From positions 1 through 46,212 of the IMG/VR virus record IMGVR_UViG_3300035181_000244: a DNA stretch of 46,212 nt, one strand, 5' to 3'. Made by a program: the position numbers and the translations under genes. This DNA comes from a virus. Of the stretch, positions 7,157-15,771 are shown one piece after another. How positions within the stretch are numbered: position 1 is the stretch's first letter; each line of letters starts with the position of its first letter. Below the pieces are notes generated by a model. It was given only the letters and a program-made list of their open reading frames with translations, ran no database searches and was not told the origin of the DNA.

Positions 7157-8323
7157 TTACCAACAAATTCGCCACTGGATTGTGCTGCCAGTTTGTGGAT
7201 TTGATTGAATAGATATCGTATAACCTAACCCTGTAAAATACGATAATACAGAATTTAGTTGATTTTGAATGGGTTTATTTGTCACTGTATTCGTCCATAC
7301 TTGCCAGTATAGGTGAGGCACTGTACCATATGTATTATTCGCCGTATTTACGGTAACTATAGCCGGAGAAGACGGAGGATTTGGTAGGGCTGCTGTCGGA
7401 GGATTTAATACTGTACCTGTCGCTAACGATGTATATTCTACACCAGGGGTTAATACCGAAATAGATGCTACCGATGTTCCACTCAATGTAACAGATGTTG
7501 TTGCACCAGTACCCGGATCAGTAATAACAAGATATGGTAAGAAATTAGTATAACCGGCACCAGTATTGTTAATTAATACGCCTGAAATTGCGCCTAATGA
7601 ATCAACAATAACTGTACCTATAAAACCGCCACCTAGCGGATACGGAAGCAAGGGATTTAGAGCTGAAACTATTTTTACAGTTGTTACACTATCTTCATAG
7701 CCCGATCCTGGATTCAGAATAGCTATAGATATAATTTCACCTAATATGCCTACTGCTGTAATTGCAAATATAGCATCAACGTAGCCTATATTCGGTAATA
7801 CTGCTCGTGTTGCCGTAACTGTATCGCCTGTCGTGTATCCTGTACCAGCATTAGCAATGTTTACCCCAAGGATAAGGCCGGAAGCATTTACTAACGGTTG
7901 TAATGATGCTAATGTTCCAGTCAGCGAAGCAACTTGCATTGTAGCTGATACCGGGCTATACCCACTACCATTTACACCCATTGTAATAGCTAAAATATTT
8001 CCGCCATTTGTCGTTGCTGTAGCAGTTGCAGTAATAATAGGAGTAACACCGACCGGTGGTACAAATACTATCGATGGAATATCTTGAAAATAACCTGAAC
8101 CACCATTCACCACCGTAACTGATGATACACCTGACACAAAAGTCATAGGTGTTAATCCACCGATCGTTGTACACATCTGGCCACCGCCGGGCTGGCACTG
8201 ACTAGATGCTGCAAGGATGCCTTGCTGTAACATACAAATTTCTTCCCACACTACTGGAAAATTTGTAGCGAGTTGCTCCATCTGAGCAGCATTAGGAAAA
8301 CCTGTTGATGAATTACATGTCAT
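7157..8323 (-). CDS. Repeat-containing fibre-like virion protein
   Basis: 388 residues, Gly/Ser/Thr/Val-rich. After an N-terminal helical piece (NAAQMEQLATNFPVVWEEICML) come about six degenerate repeats of roughly 45 residues, each with a G[ST]GY-type turn: GGSGY (74-78), NGSGY (118-122), AGTGY (159-163), PGSGY (205-209), TGAGY (254-258), and a decayed PGVEY (293-297). This repeat is common in phage tail-fibre and appendage shafts. The C-terminal part, from about 320, is a different domain. Likely a fibre or head decoration; the organelle is not shown by the sequence. Confidence 0.75.
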   Translation of the reverse strand: MTCNSSTGFPNAAQMEQLATNFPVVWEEICMLQQGILAASSQCQPGGGQMCTTIGGLTPMTFVSGVSSVTVVNGGSGYFQDIPSIVFVPPVGVTPIITATATATTNGGNILAITMGVNGSGYSPVSATMQVASLTGTLASLQPLVNASGLILGVNIANAGTGYTTGDTVTATRAVLPNIGYVDAIFAITAVGILGEIISIAILNPGSGYEDSVTTVKIVSALNPLLPYPLGGGFIGTVIVDSLGAISGVLINNTGAGYTNFLPYLVITDPGTGATTSVTLSGTSVASISVLTPGVEYTSLATGTVLNPPTAALPNPPSSPAIVTVNTANNTYGTVPHLYWQVWTNTVTNKPIQNQLNSVLSYFTGLGYTISIQSNPQTGSTIQWRICW

Positions 8324-8328
8324 TATCT

Positions 8329-8649
8329 TTATCCGATTTTGGTAGCACTTTGTGCCATATCACTAACTTGTGAAGCACTATCCTGAGTCTGTCCTGCTTG
8401 TCCGGTTGCAGATTCTGGTGCAGCCAATTCTACAAAATCCTGAGTTACATTCATTACAATAGGATTATTTTGTAAAAGTGTCATTAAACTATCTGCACTA
8501 ACAGAATAGCCCGATGCTTGCAATTTATTAACAAGTTTCTGCGTAGGAATTCTGGTAGCGCCGTGTCCTTTTACACCTATAAGAAGATTATTTAAGTCAG
8601 ATTCTAAACTCTGGTTATAATCTTCATCAAGAAGTTCTCTAGCTCTCAT
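8329..8649 (-). CDS. Conserved small phage protein
   Basis: 106 residues; the start overlaps the stop of the upstream gene (TAATG). A helical core (ESDLNNLLIGVKGHG, then TQKLVNKLQASGYSVSADSLMTLLQ) looks like a small helix-turn or winged-helix-like unit followed by a Gln/Ser/Ala-rich tail. Similar small proteins sit next to virion genes in other T4-like phages of environmental bacteria; no function known to me. Confidence 0.65.
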   Translation of the reverse strand: MRARELLDEDYNQSLESDLNNLLIGVKGHGATRIPTQKLVNKLQASGYSVSADSLMTLLQNNPIVMNVTQDFVELAAPESATGQAGQTQDSASQVSDMAQSATKIG

Positions 8650-10067
8650 TAATTCTGAGATTCTTTAAGTTTTTTTACTTTAGCAACAAGTCGTTGCATT
8701 TCCATAACTTTACGTTGCAGTGTAGATTCCATCTTCTTTGAACGGCCTAGTGCTTCTTCGCCGCCGAATTCGTCATCCATATCTAAATCTGCGCCAATAT
8801 TGTCTAAGTCTTCTTCGTCACCTAGGTCGGCATCCATGCCATCCATGCCGGCATCCATTCCGTCGTCCATTCCATCAACAGGAATATCCATATCAGTCTG
8901 AGCTGTAACTTGGCCGGTCGAAGCCATATTTCCAACTGCATCGTCGACTTGCTGTTTAGCTGTATAAAGTGCATCCATAACACTTTGCAATGCACCGTAT
9001 ATCTGCGTCTGGAAGGCTGACGCTGATTCCATGCCGTATGTTTCGCGCATTTGATCTGTTACTGGCGGGAGATCTTCGTTCTGTAAGCGACCAATCTTTT
9101 CAACCATTTCTTGCAATTCTTGAGCAAAGCCTTTTGCGGCCATCATAACTTCTGCCTGACTAACTTCTGTCTCCAAAAGACGACGTAAGTTCTTTACTAA
9201 ATTTGCATGTTCTTTCATAGCGATTCCTTTCTGTTTTTTACTTGTATTATTCGTTTTTGTTTCGTGGACATAAATACCCTTTCTTCTTTCTGCTGATTGG
9301 GCAGCGAACGGATCAGGAACCATCTTACCTTCTTTATTACGCACCATCGGCACTTGCTCTGTATCTTTTTCTTTATCTTGTATCGATAAGCCTGGTTTAT
9401 TTAACATATTCATTGCGCGTCGGCCTGCGGCTGTATCGGGCACCTCGCCTGCATGACCACCGGAGCCACCCGAACGTTTCATAACATTGCTGAATGGATC
9501 TGCCATTTCTTCAATACCATTATTCTCGGAATCTCCAGATGCTTCGTCTTCGGAATCGTCTTCCATCATCGGTGCTGCATCCATCGATAAATCAGCTGTC
9601 GGAGATTCTGCACGTATTCTCATAGATGCGCCTGAACGTGCTTGTTGTTCAATAGTATCATCGGGAAAACGATATTTACTGGAGCGATATTGTTTCATTG
9701 CATCTCGCACACTTTCTTCAAAGTCGCCACATTTAGCAAAATCTTCAACAATAAAGTCTATCAAGAAACCTAATACTTTTTCTTGATGGTGTGAATTATC
9801 GGGCTGCCCAATTTGCATCATTGCATATTCTCGGAGATTTCTAATTCCTTCAAGGACTAATAGTCTCTTTGAAATTTCTGAAGAGCTACGAGCATCATCA
9901 CCTTTTACTTTTAGGTCAGTAATCTCTTCCTCGAGTTGTTCCATGATAGAGACTAAGTCCTTATCACTTACATCTTCGGAAATCTTAAAACCGTAATTAG
10001 TTTCTAGGTGACGATTTATCCTTCTAAAGGTGTTATCTGGTGATTTACCAATATCATGTAAAAGCAT
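8649..10067 (-). CDS. Two-part acidic virion-type protein with an internal start
   Basis: 472 residues; AGGA site and late box (10099-10106) upstream. Residues 1-130 are helical and charged; about 135-280 is a low-complexity linker with DDSEDEASGDSE. At residue 284 (base 9218) an internal ATG begins MKEHANLVKNLRRLLE, preceded by AAAGGAATCGCT, an excellent ribosome site. The resulting 189-residue C-terminal part (EVMMAAKGFAQELQEMVEKIGRLQNEDLPP) resembles a stand-alone protein I associate with other T4-like phages. The tail is Asp/Met/Gly-rich with DGMDDGMDAGMDGMDAD and a final coiled coil. Scaffold, core or head role is possible but unproved. Confidence 0.75.
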   Translation of the reverse strand: MLLHDIGKSPDNTFRRINRHLETNYGFKISEDVSDKDLVSIMEQLEEEITDLKVKGDDARSSSEISKRLLVLEGIRNLREYAMMQIGQPDNSHHQEKVLGFLIDFIVEDFAKCGDFEESVRDAMKQYRSSKYRFPDDTIEQQARSGASMRIRAESPTADLSMDAAPMMEDDSEDEASGDSENNGIEEMADPFSNVMKRSGGSGGHAGEVPDTAAGRRAMNMLNKPGLSIQDKEKDTEQVPMVRNKEGKMVPDPFAAQSAERRKGIYVHETKTNNTSKKQKGIAMKEHANLVKNLRRLLETEVSQAEVMMAAKGFAQELQEMVEKIGRLQNEDLPPVTDQMRETYGMESASAFQTQIYGALQSVMDALYTAKQQVDDAVGNMASTGQVTAQTDMDIPVDGMDDGMDAGMDGMDADLGDEEDLDNIGADLDMDDEFGGEEALGRSKKMESTLQRKVMEMQRLVAKVKKLKESQN

Positions 10068-10098
10068 ATAAATCTTTCCTGTTAAGTTTCATTTCTAG

Positions 10099-10106
10099 TA
10101 TTTATC
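10099..10106 (-). promoter_or_regulatory. Late promoter box GATAAATA
   Basis: Exact GATAAATA on the minus strand, continuing CTAG, close to T4 TATAAATACTATT. It lies 32 nt before the ATG of the 472-residue gene. Confidence 0.75.
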
Positions 10107-10116
10107 TTTCTTACTT

Positions 10117-10566
10117 CTATTTTATTCTCTTAAAAACAGAGATACTGTTTCTAGTATTTCTTGCCGATGTCTCAGCTACTTGGAATTTATCTTCTAAAAT
10201 TGCCATACGCTCTATATCGTGGCGCTTCTTGGCAAATTTCAGACAATCGAGATAATGAATCATATCATTATGGTATTTTGAGAATCGTTCTTCTAAAGCT
10301 AATACCTTCTTTATTGTAGCCATTTCACCAGAATTATATCGTTGCGCAATGATAACTGCAATATCAAATACCGAAATGTCTTCATAGATTAATAAGCCAT
10401 TCGGCGAAACCACATTATATAGACTATTTAAATTTTTTATCACAATCGTATTACCGATTAATGTAGCTTTGCGTGATATACGAACAGGAATTCCCCTGCT
10501 GATAGCCAATTGGGCACCGCGGTCGGTCGCTTTATCTAATTTATCAAGTAAAGCAACTCGATCCAT
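10117..10566 (-). CDS. Conserved virion-associated protein, unknown role
   Basis: 149 residues with a strong GAGGAG ribosome site. The first half (DRGAQLAISRGIPVRISRKATLIGNTIVIKN) is beta-rich, the second half a long helix (IKKVLALEERFSKYHNDMIHYL, then KDERM-like ILEDKFQVAE). I recognise the ISRKATLIGNTIV...YEDISVFDIAVIIAQRY pattern as a conserved protein of T4-like phages of environmental bacteria without known function. Its position inside a run of virion-type genes suggests a structural or assembly role. Confidence 0.7.
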   Translation of the reverse strand: MDRVALLDKLDKATDRGAQLAISRGIPVRISRKATLIGNTIVIKNLNSLYNVVSPNGLLIYEDISVFDIAVIIAQRYNSGEMATIKKVLALEERFSKYHNDMIHYLDCLKFAKKRHDIERMAILEDKFQVAETSARNTRNSISVFKRIK

Positions 10567-10567
10567 G

Positions 10568-11254
10568 CTATCTCCTCAAGCCGTTTTTATTTCTGCTTGC
10601 AGTTTTAGCTCCACGGGCATGTAAGTTAGCTGATAATTCGCCGGATGCTTGACCGGGTTTCGTATCGCCTATAATTGTCTTTGCAGGCTCAGTTCTTGTA
10701 TATTCTTTCGGTTGTTGTTCATTTGTAGGCTGTCGACGCTTTACTTTACCCATAGGCATAGGTGCAACTGCAATACCACCTGCACAACTTGCGCCACCGG
10801 ATGAATCTTCTTTAATTCCTGCTAATTGTCGCATTCTTGCAAGGGCTTTATCTTCTGCCATCTGTTGTGCCTGACCTGCGGCCGCAGGTTTCATCCATTC
10901 TACCTTACCTGTTGCAGGATTCTTAACTTGGACACCACGTGGATCTGGTGCCGCACCTGTTTGTCCGGGTTTTGCATTGTTAGGTGATGGCGTTGGCGTC
11001 GATCCAGTTGTTCCGGTCGATTGCACAGGTGCATTATTTGCAGGATTGCTACCAGGTGCGTTTGTTGGTGCAATTTTATTACCTGACGGCGGAACAATGT
11101 CAGCACTAGCTTCTTCTAATGCACGATATTCATTGAATGACATTTCTGAAATTAATAATCTTGCTTCAGTTAGCCCTATATTTTTCTGTTGTGCTAATTT
11201 CTGAATTGCATCACCATATATAAGTGAATTAATAATTCGATCATTTTTAATCAT
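10568..11254 (-). CDS. Virion-type protein with proline-rich linker
   Basis: 228 residues from the ATG at 11254, which overlaps the stop of the upstream gene (ATGA); a longer in-frame TTG start is not supported. The N-terminus MIKNDRIINSLIYGDAIQKLAQQ, then TEARLLISEMSFNEYRALEEASADIVPPSG, is a recognisable conserved phage head. It is followed by a 100-residue Pro/Thr/Asn/Gly-rich disordered stretch and a basic tail. Function unknown; probably structural. Confidence 0.7.
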   Translation of the reverse strand: MIKNDRIINSLIYGDAIQKLAQQKNIGLTEARLLISEMSFNEYRALEEASADIVPPSGNKIAPTNAPGSNPANNAPVQSTGTTGSTPTPSPNNAKPGQTGAAPDPRGVQVKNPATGKVEWMKPAAAGQAQQMAEDKALARMRQLAGIKEDSSGGASCAGGIAVAPMPMGKVKRRQPTNEQQPKEYTRTEPAKTIIGDTKPGQASGELSANLHARGAKTASRNKNGLRR

Positions 11255-11751
11255 AAAGAGTCCATCCTTGTAAATGCTATATTTTTTGCCCAACCGCTGG
11301 GACTTCCTGTAACAGTGGTAATTCTTACACCACTCGGTAAAATAACCCCATTGAGGTCATCAACTAATAATCCAACTGGGCCGGGAGAGCCATATGGAGT
11401 AAAATTAAAAAATTGCACACCTCTTTCGACTGCAAATTTCCAAATAAAACCTTCTCCGGATAATTCTAATGTATAATCTGCTAATTCTAGAACAGCATAT
11501 GGATCTGATAGAACAACAGGCATAGCCCGAAGTCCGATACTCATTAATAATACTTCGAAATTTTTCTGACTCTCATCTAATGGACTACCAGTAACTTGTA
11601 TATTTACAAGCCGGGCTAATTCTTGGGAAGGAGGCGGATTAGGATTGGGATTAGTAAATGCGCCAGGTGATGATGCATAACAAACATAGAACGCAAGGTC
11701 CGCTGTAAGATTTTGCATCGATGTCGCTGCACCATGAATTCTTTGTGTCAT
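11251..11751 (-). CDS. Virion-type protein of unknown function
   Basis: 166 residues, AAGGATAATAA ribosome site. Mixed alpha/beta composition: TADLAFYVCYASSPGAF, a Pro/Asn loop (NPNPNPPPS), then LARLVNIQVTGSPLDESQKNFEVLLMSIGLRAMPVVL. The composition and neighbours indicate a minor virion protein. No family recognised. Confidence 0.65.
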   Translation of the reverse strand: MTQRIHGAATSMQNLTADLAFYVCYASSPGAFTNPNPNPPPSQELARLVNIQVTGSPLDESQKNFEVLLMSIGLRAMPVVLSDPYAVLELADYTLELSGEGFIWKFAVERGVQFFNFTPYGSPGPVGLLVDDLNGVILPSGVRITTVTGSPSGWAKNIAFTRMDSL

Positions 11752-11785
11752 TTATTATCCTTGTTTGTTATTTAGTCGCACTTTA

Positions 11786-12709
11786 TTATAATGTTGAACC
11801 AATCTGAAGGTTCCATGTCGATAAGCCGTCGAACACAAATATACATTCTTGTGTTGCATCGAATTCTATAGAATTCGTATTACCTAAATCTGTTGCTATT
11901 ATATCTGTCATACCAGTTGTATTAACAAACACCGATTGTGTATTCGGCTTAGTGACAATAACCGATGTTCCAGCTGGTTTACCGGAACCCGTACCTGTCG
12001 GTAATGTAACCGCTCCAGACGATGTAACATAATATTTTGTGCTAAAGGCTAATGCAGTACCTGGCGGAACTGGTACATAATCTGTACCGCCCGTAGAATT
12101 AATTGTTACACTTTTAGATAATGCATTCGTTGTAATAAAAATATTGGAACCTGCAATTAATGTTAGTGTATCGTTACCCACTGCACTAATAGTCGGCTGT
12201 GTCGGTGATGCTACAAAAGAAAACGCATTAGATACAATACCTACCGGTGAAAATACTAGACCAGTCTCTCCGGGATTTACAGTAACAACATAATTTGCTG
12301 CGCCCGTATATGTGTTTGGCGTATCCGATAAGTCCAGGAATGATGTTGCTCCACCTGTTCCACAGGACCATACATACGGCACCCTTGTGACAGTGCATAC
12401 AGAACAATCGACGTGATCAGTTCCTACATCAGATCCTAGTGATTGTACCATTGCTGTTAACGATGCTTCTGTCCATGCCGACCTACTTTCCTGTAGTGCA
12501 AAAGATAAATTACATGAATTCGGATTCATAATATTTACAGTTGCTTCGGACGATATGTTTTGGAAAATTATTTCTGCTGCTGAATAAGGAACTGGTTGGA
12601 GATATATATCTATCGCACCACTAAAGTCTGCCCCGCAAATTACCCAGTGAGATTGCTCACCGATAAGAATTTGCTGATTAAAGACGCCGCCATTTGTCCG
12701 TGTTACCAT
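11786..12709 (-). CDS. Putative head-decoration or fibre protein (307 aa)
   Basis: Start at ATG 12709, preceded by GGGGAATACTT and a late box at 12733-12740; a TTG-initiated extension of 11 codons would run into the late box and is rejected. The N-terminus MVTRTNGGVFNQQILIGE and the PVPYSAAEIIF segment echo the next gene (KVNGGIINSQTLTG and PVPNSAAALAF), suggesting paralogy. The C-terminal 180 residues are Thr/Ser/Val-rich beta repeats like a fibre tip. Insulated upstream by a strong terminator. Confidence 0.7.
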   Translation of the reverse strand: MVTRTNGGVFNQQILIGEQSHWVICGADFSGAIDIYLQPVPYSAAEIIFQNISSEATVNIMNPNSCNLSFALQESRSAWTEASLTAMVQSLGSDVGTDHVDCSVCTVTRVPYVWSCGTGGATSFLDLSDTPNTYTGAANYVVTVNPGETGLVFSPVGIVSNAFSFVASPTQPTISAVGNDTLTLIAGSNIFITTNALSKSVTINSTGGTDYVPVPPGTALAFSTKYYVTSSGAVTLPTGTGSGKPAGTSVIVTKPNTQSVFVNTTGMTDIIATDLGNTNSIEFDATQECIFVFDGLSTWNLQIGSTL

Positions 12710-12732
12710 AAGTATTCCCCGAATATTTCTTA

Positions 12733-12740
12733 TATTTATC
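12733..12740 (-). promoter_or_regulatory. Late promoter box GATAAATA
   Basis: Exact box (continuing TAAG), 23 nt before the ATG at 12709, directly after the terminator at 12763-12794. Confidence 0.75.
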
Positions 12741-12762
12741 AAGAAATATAGAACCTGTAGCC

Positions 12763-12794
12763 AAAAGAAAAGGAGCCTAGGCTCCTTTTCTTTA
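12763..12794 (-). terminator. Rho-independent terminator after the 179-aa gene
   Basis: Perfect 14-bp arms AAAGAAAAGGAGCC (12764-12777) and GGCTCCTTTTCTTT (12780-12793) with a TA loop; read on the minus strand the stem ends in a T-rich tract. The symmetry makes it potentially bidirectional. Confidence 0.9.
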
Positions 12795-12804
12795 TAATAC
12801 TATT

Positions 12805-13344
12805 TTATGCTAGTTTGAACGGTACTTCCACAATAGTTACTGCTGCAAATGATGCTATAACTGAGACTGGAACATTCGACGGAGTGTCTGGTGCGCCAGC
12901 AGTAATATATACTGTTGCATTAGGTAATGCACGAACTGCTGCCTGCATTTGCGGTGCTGCTGCTGTCAAATCCTCGCCTGTGTTAGCTGGTGGGATATCA
13001 TATGGAGGGGTGTCAGAGCCCCAACCAAATGCAGATGCAGAACATGCAAAATGTATCTGTGTTGTTCCACCGTACAGTAAATTCTGACATGAAATTATAG
13101 TAACATCACATTTCTTAGTAAGTTCTACGAATGCTAATGCTGCTGCACTATTCGGAACAGGCTTATTATTGCCCACCGGAAAGTATGTTGTTGTTGTTAT
13201 TGCGCCGCCAGATACTTGAACTGGTAAATTTACCGATCCATCTGAGACAGTCCATGCAAACGGACCTGTCATCTTGAAATACCTTAGGCTACCTGTCAAT
13301 GTTTGACTATTGATGATACCGCCATTTACTTTAAAAGCTGCCAT
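12805..13344 (-). CDS. Putative abundant virion (decoration) protein, 179 aa
   Basis: Excellent AGGAG ribosome site 7 nt before the ATG, own late promoter (13375-13382) and own terminator, the layout of a highly expressed structural gene. Starts MAAFKVNGGIINSQ, sharing a KVNGG N-terminal motif with its two neighbours. Ala/Thr/Val-rich with few charged residues, two Cys in CDVTIISCQNLL and one in HFACSASA. Likely capsid decoration or tail component; no specific family recognised. Confidence 0.75.
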   Translation of the reverse strand: MAAFKVNGGIINSQTLTGSLRYFKMTGPFAWTVSDGSVNLPVQVSGGAITTTTYFPVGNNKPVPNSAAALAFVELTKKCDVTIISCQNLLYGGTTQIHFACSASAFGWGSDTPPYDIPPANTGEDLTAAAPQMQAAVRALPNATVYITAGAPDTPSNVPVSVIASFAAVTIVEVPFKLA

Positions 13345-13374
13345 GATCGAACTCCTTGTGTTCTTTTATTACTA

Positions 13375-13382
13375 TATTTATC
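13375..13382 (-). promoter_or_regulatory. Late promoter box GATAAATA
   Basis: Exact box (continuing TAGT), 30 nt before the ATG at 13344 and immediately downstream of the hairpin at 13404-13428. Confidence 0.75.
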
Positions 13383-13403
13383 ATTGATAAAAATTTTAGA
13401 GAA

Positions 13404-13428
13404 TAAAAAAGCCTCCGAAGAGGCTTTT
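13404..13428 (-). terminator. Rho-independent terminator with UUCG loop
   Basis: Minus-strand stem AAAAGCCTC / GAGGCTTTT (13428-13420 and 13415-13407) closed by a TTCG tetraloop and followed by a T run. It ends the 194-residue gene's transcript. Confidence 0.9.
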
Positions 13429-13444
13429 ATATTTAATCCGAGGA

Positions 13445-14029
13445 TTAAACTGAGATTGGATACCAACCTGGTGTACCAGTCGGGCTGTTCATCGGGAAAG
13501 CACCAGATGTTGCGCCTGGACCGTTAACCAATGTACCATTTGCACCAGTACCGTCAGGCATTGTGCCGTCGAATGCTGCAAATTTCATATCAAATGTTAC
13601 TGCTGCTGCTGTTACACTTACAAGTGCGCCAACAACGTTTGTCGGTGCTGCACCAGCTGTTGTTACAACTGCTTGAGCACTCGATACTGGCAAGGCTGTA
13701 GCAATAACACCGTCTGTCAATGGTGCAAACCATCCTTCAGCATTACCTAACATGATATCAACTGAAAAAGTTGCTGCATCATATTTTGACACTGCAAGAA
13801 CAGTTGCGCGTGTTTCAAGAACTTTAAGTGCCTGAACCATTGCGCTTTCTACGACAGCAAATACTGAAGTAGCAACTGTACCGGCACCAGCTGCTGTAGC
13901 TGTTCCAAGAACAGTAAGATCTGCTGCTGCTAAAGCTGCGATGTCTTTACTGAATACTAATTTTACAAATGCTACTTTTCTTTCAACCCATACACCTGGG
14001 TAAGCTGCGCCGTTGACTTTTGTCGTCAT
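13445..14029 (-). CDS. Putative abundant virion (decoration) protein, 194 aa
   Basis: Start ATG 14029, with AGGAG 7 nt upstream and a late box at 14077-14084; a 19-codon upstream extension is rejected. Begins MTTKVNGAAYPGVW. It is extremely Ala/Val/Thr/Gly-rich with only a few charged residues, consistent with a tightly packed beta protein made in quantity. Own promoter and terminator. Capsid decoration (Hoc/Soc-like role) is a reasonable guess; no homology recognised. Confidence 0.75.
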   Translation of the reverse strand: MTTKVNGAAYPGVWVERKVAFVKLVFSKDIAALAAADLTVLGTATAAGAGTVATSVFAVVESAMVQALKVLETRATVLAVSKYDAATFSVDIMLGNAEGWFAPLTDGVIATALPVSSAQAVVTTAGAAPTNVVGALVSVTAAAVTFDMKFAAFDGTMPDGTGANGTLVNGPGATSGAFPMNSPTGTPGWYPISV

Positions 14030-14076
14030 GATAAATCTCCTAATATAGTTTCGCAGACTAAATATCTGCATAAACA

Positions 14077-14084
14077 TATTTATC
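14077..14084 (-). promoter_or_regulatory. Late promoter box GATAAATA
   Basis: Exact box (continuing TGTT), 47 nt before the ATG at 14029. Confidence 0.75.
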
Positions 14085-14132
14085 ATTTGTGGAAGATTTA
14101 TGCTTAAAGTAAGGAAAATATCCTAAATAAGA

Positions 14133-15467
14133 CTATTTTTTGGATCTACCAAGGAATATCTGCTGCTGTTCTTTAATACGGGTGTTAAGCATGGACCGTT
14201 CTTTTAAAACCATTGCAGAAAATATCTGTCGCACATCCTCTACAGTAGCCTTTCTACCAAATTTATTCTTTGCCCAATTCATTGCTTTTCCAACTAAACC
14301 ACGGTCAGGTTCTTGTACCGTAAGTTCATCACCGAATTCTTGTTCCATAAACGCAATAATCTCATCTTGTAGATTATGCTTTTTTATATAGTCTGCTATC
14401 TTAATAACTGCTGGACTCGGTTTAGCGGATGTATCTTTAACATCATCTCCCTGGTCATCAGTTTCATCATTATAGTCATAGTCATCGTCACCGAGGACCT
14501 GATCAAATACACCATTTATCTCGTGCTCGTCGTAACCTGCTGAATGTAATATTCTGCCAATATCATTTGTATCGAGCGAGAATCCAGACTTTTTCCATGC
14601 CTTCTGTAAATCATTTATGTCAATCTTGCCGGCCTTTAAGAATCCGTGTTCGCGCGACTGTGCAACATTTTTAAATATTCTATCTGCATCATTTTTACTA
14701 ATCTGTGCTTCGTTAAGGGATCCTTCGTGTAATGCGCGCCACAGTCCCCTGCGTTGTTGCACATTCATACCTTTCTTAATAAGATTTTTTATCTTATTGG
14801 TATCAGGCTCGTCTGTTTGTTGCTCTTGCTCTGGATTTTGCTGCTGTTGAGAGTTTTTCTGTTGCTTATTAGCTGCTGCACCAGACTGAAGTATTGCAAA
14901 AATATCTTCAACGTCTTTCTCATGTAATTCTGTCGGCTTATCAACGAAGTCTTCGTTAATAGCCTGGCGTGCTTTGCTTCTTGCAGCACGTTTTCTTATT
15001 GCATTCGGAGTTTGACTTATTTCTCCGGCTTTTTTGCCGCCGCGGGCCTTTGGTTGCTGTACTGGTGGTGCAGACAGTGCTCTCGGTTCATTATTACGTG
15101 GAACATCTTTATATTCTACATCTTCTGCATCGTCATTTGAATATTTTCGCTGGCGATCAGGTTCAGGTTGATTAGGATCTAATCCAATCGAAGGCTGATT
15201 CTGTTGTTCTGGCTCGTCGGGAGGTGCTTGTAATCGTGCTGGAGAGCCATCTTGTCCTTGTTTCGTAAGAACACTATATATAGCATCATTAATAGTATCT
15301 TCGTCGTAGTCTGTCTTAGCCGTCAAAAAACGAATTACATCATCTGTCGTTACTTTTCGTTTATATGTAAGTTTACCACTGTTAGGATCTGATTGAGAGG
15401 CAGTGATTTGATTATTTTTTAAAAACTGAATCCACGGCCGGGTAAGTGGTGATGTATTAGCAGACAT
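14133..15467 (-). CDS. Low-complexity virion/scaffold-type protein (444 aa)
   Basis: Start ATG 15467 with GGAG upstream, overlapping the previous stop; an in-frame GTG 18 nt earlier is less likely. N-terminus (SPLTRPWIQFLKNNQI, then VTTDDVIRFLTAK) is a small helical domain; the middle is disordered and Gln/Pro/Asn-rich (QQKNSQQQQNPEQEQQ) with basic patches. A second folded part has paired helices around DINDLQKAWKKSGF and DTNDIGRILHSAGY, with an Asp-rich loop (DDDYDYNDETDDQGDD), and the C-terminus ends KEQQQIFLGRSKK. Probably an internal head or scaffold component; function not established. Confidence 0.7.
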   Translation of the reverse strand: MSANTSPLTRPWIQFLKNNQITASQSDPNSGKLTYKRKVTTDDVIRFLTAKTDYDEDTINDAIYSVLTKQGQDGSPARLQAPPDEPEQQNQPSIGLDPNQPEPDRQRKYSNDDAEDVEYKDVPRNNEPRALSAPPVQQPKARGGKKAGEISQTPNAIRKRAARSKARQAINEDFVDKPTELHEKDVEDIFAILQSGAAANKQQKNSQQQQNPEQEQQTDEPDTNKIKNLIKKGMNVQQRRGLWRALHEGSLNEAQISKNDADRIFKNVAQSREHGFLKAGKIDINDLQKAWKKSGFSLDTNDIGRILHSAGYDEHEINGVFDQVLGDDDYDYNDETDDQGDDVKDTSAKPSPAVIKIADYIKKHNLQDEIIAFMEQEFGDELTVQEPDRGLVGKAMNWAKNKFGRKATVEDVRQIFSAMVLKERSMLNTRIKEQQQIFLGRSKK

Positions 15468-15735
15468 TCGGATCGTCTCCGTCACATCCAGTCTTGATTC
15501 GTTTTACCATACGAGTGAAACGATTAGGATCTGCGCCTCGTATACTAGACACAAACCGTTTCTTCAAGGCTTCTGCTTCGTCGGGTGTAAATGATTCGTC
15601 GATTGACTCCAACAAATTAATAGCCGAAACTATTATATGTTGGGCTCGAGCCTCGATAAGATCTTCCTTACTCTTCTGCGGCACATACGAACTAATTTCT
15701 TCAAGGATAGATCTGCTTCTGCGATTTATGGACAA
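15457..15735 (-). CDS. Small conserved phage protein, TTG start
   Basis: 92 residues. The only sensible start is TTG at 15735: GGAGACGAAA precedes it at ideal spacing, a late box lies at 15759-15766, and the family pattern MSINRRSRSILEEIS begins there. Helical and charged (HIIVSAINLLESIDESFTPDEAEALKKRF). I recall homologous small proteins (MSINRKTRNIL-type) in other T4-like phages without known function. C-terminal Cys in GCDGDDPNVC. Confidence 0.7.
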   Translation of the reverse strand: MSINRRSRSILEEISSYVPQKSKEDLIEARAQHIIVSAINLLESIDESFTPDEAEALKKRFVSSIRGADPNRFTRMVKRIKTGCDGDDPNVC

Positions 15736-15758
15736 TTTCGTCTCCGATTACGTTGAAC

Positions 15759-15766
15759 TATTTATC
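15759..15766 (-). promoter_or_regulatory. Late promoter box GATAAATA
   Basis: Exact box (continuing GTTC) in the 36-nt gap after the helicase gene, 23 nt before the TTG start at 15735; it switches from replication to structural genes. Confidence 0.75.
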
Positions 15767-15771
15767 AGCTT

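Noticed and set aside
14105-14130. AGGA/TCCT weak hairpin after the 444-residue gene's upstream neighbour
   Set aside because: Stem is only 4-5 bp and no T run; not called as terminator.
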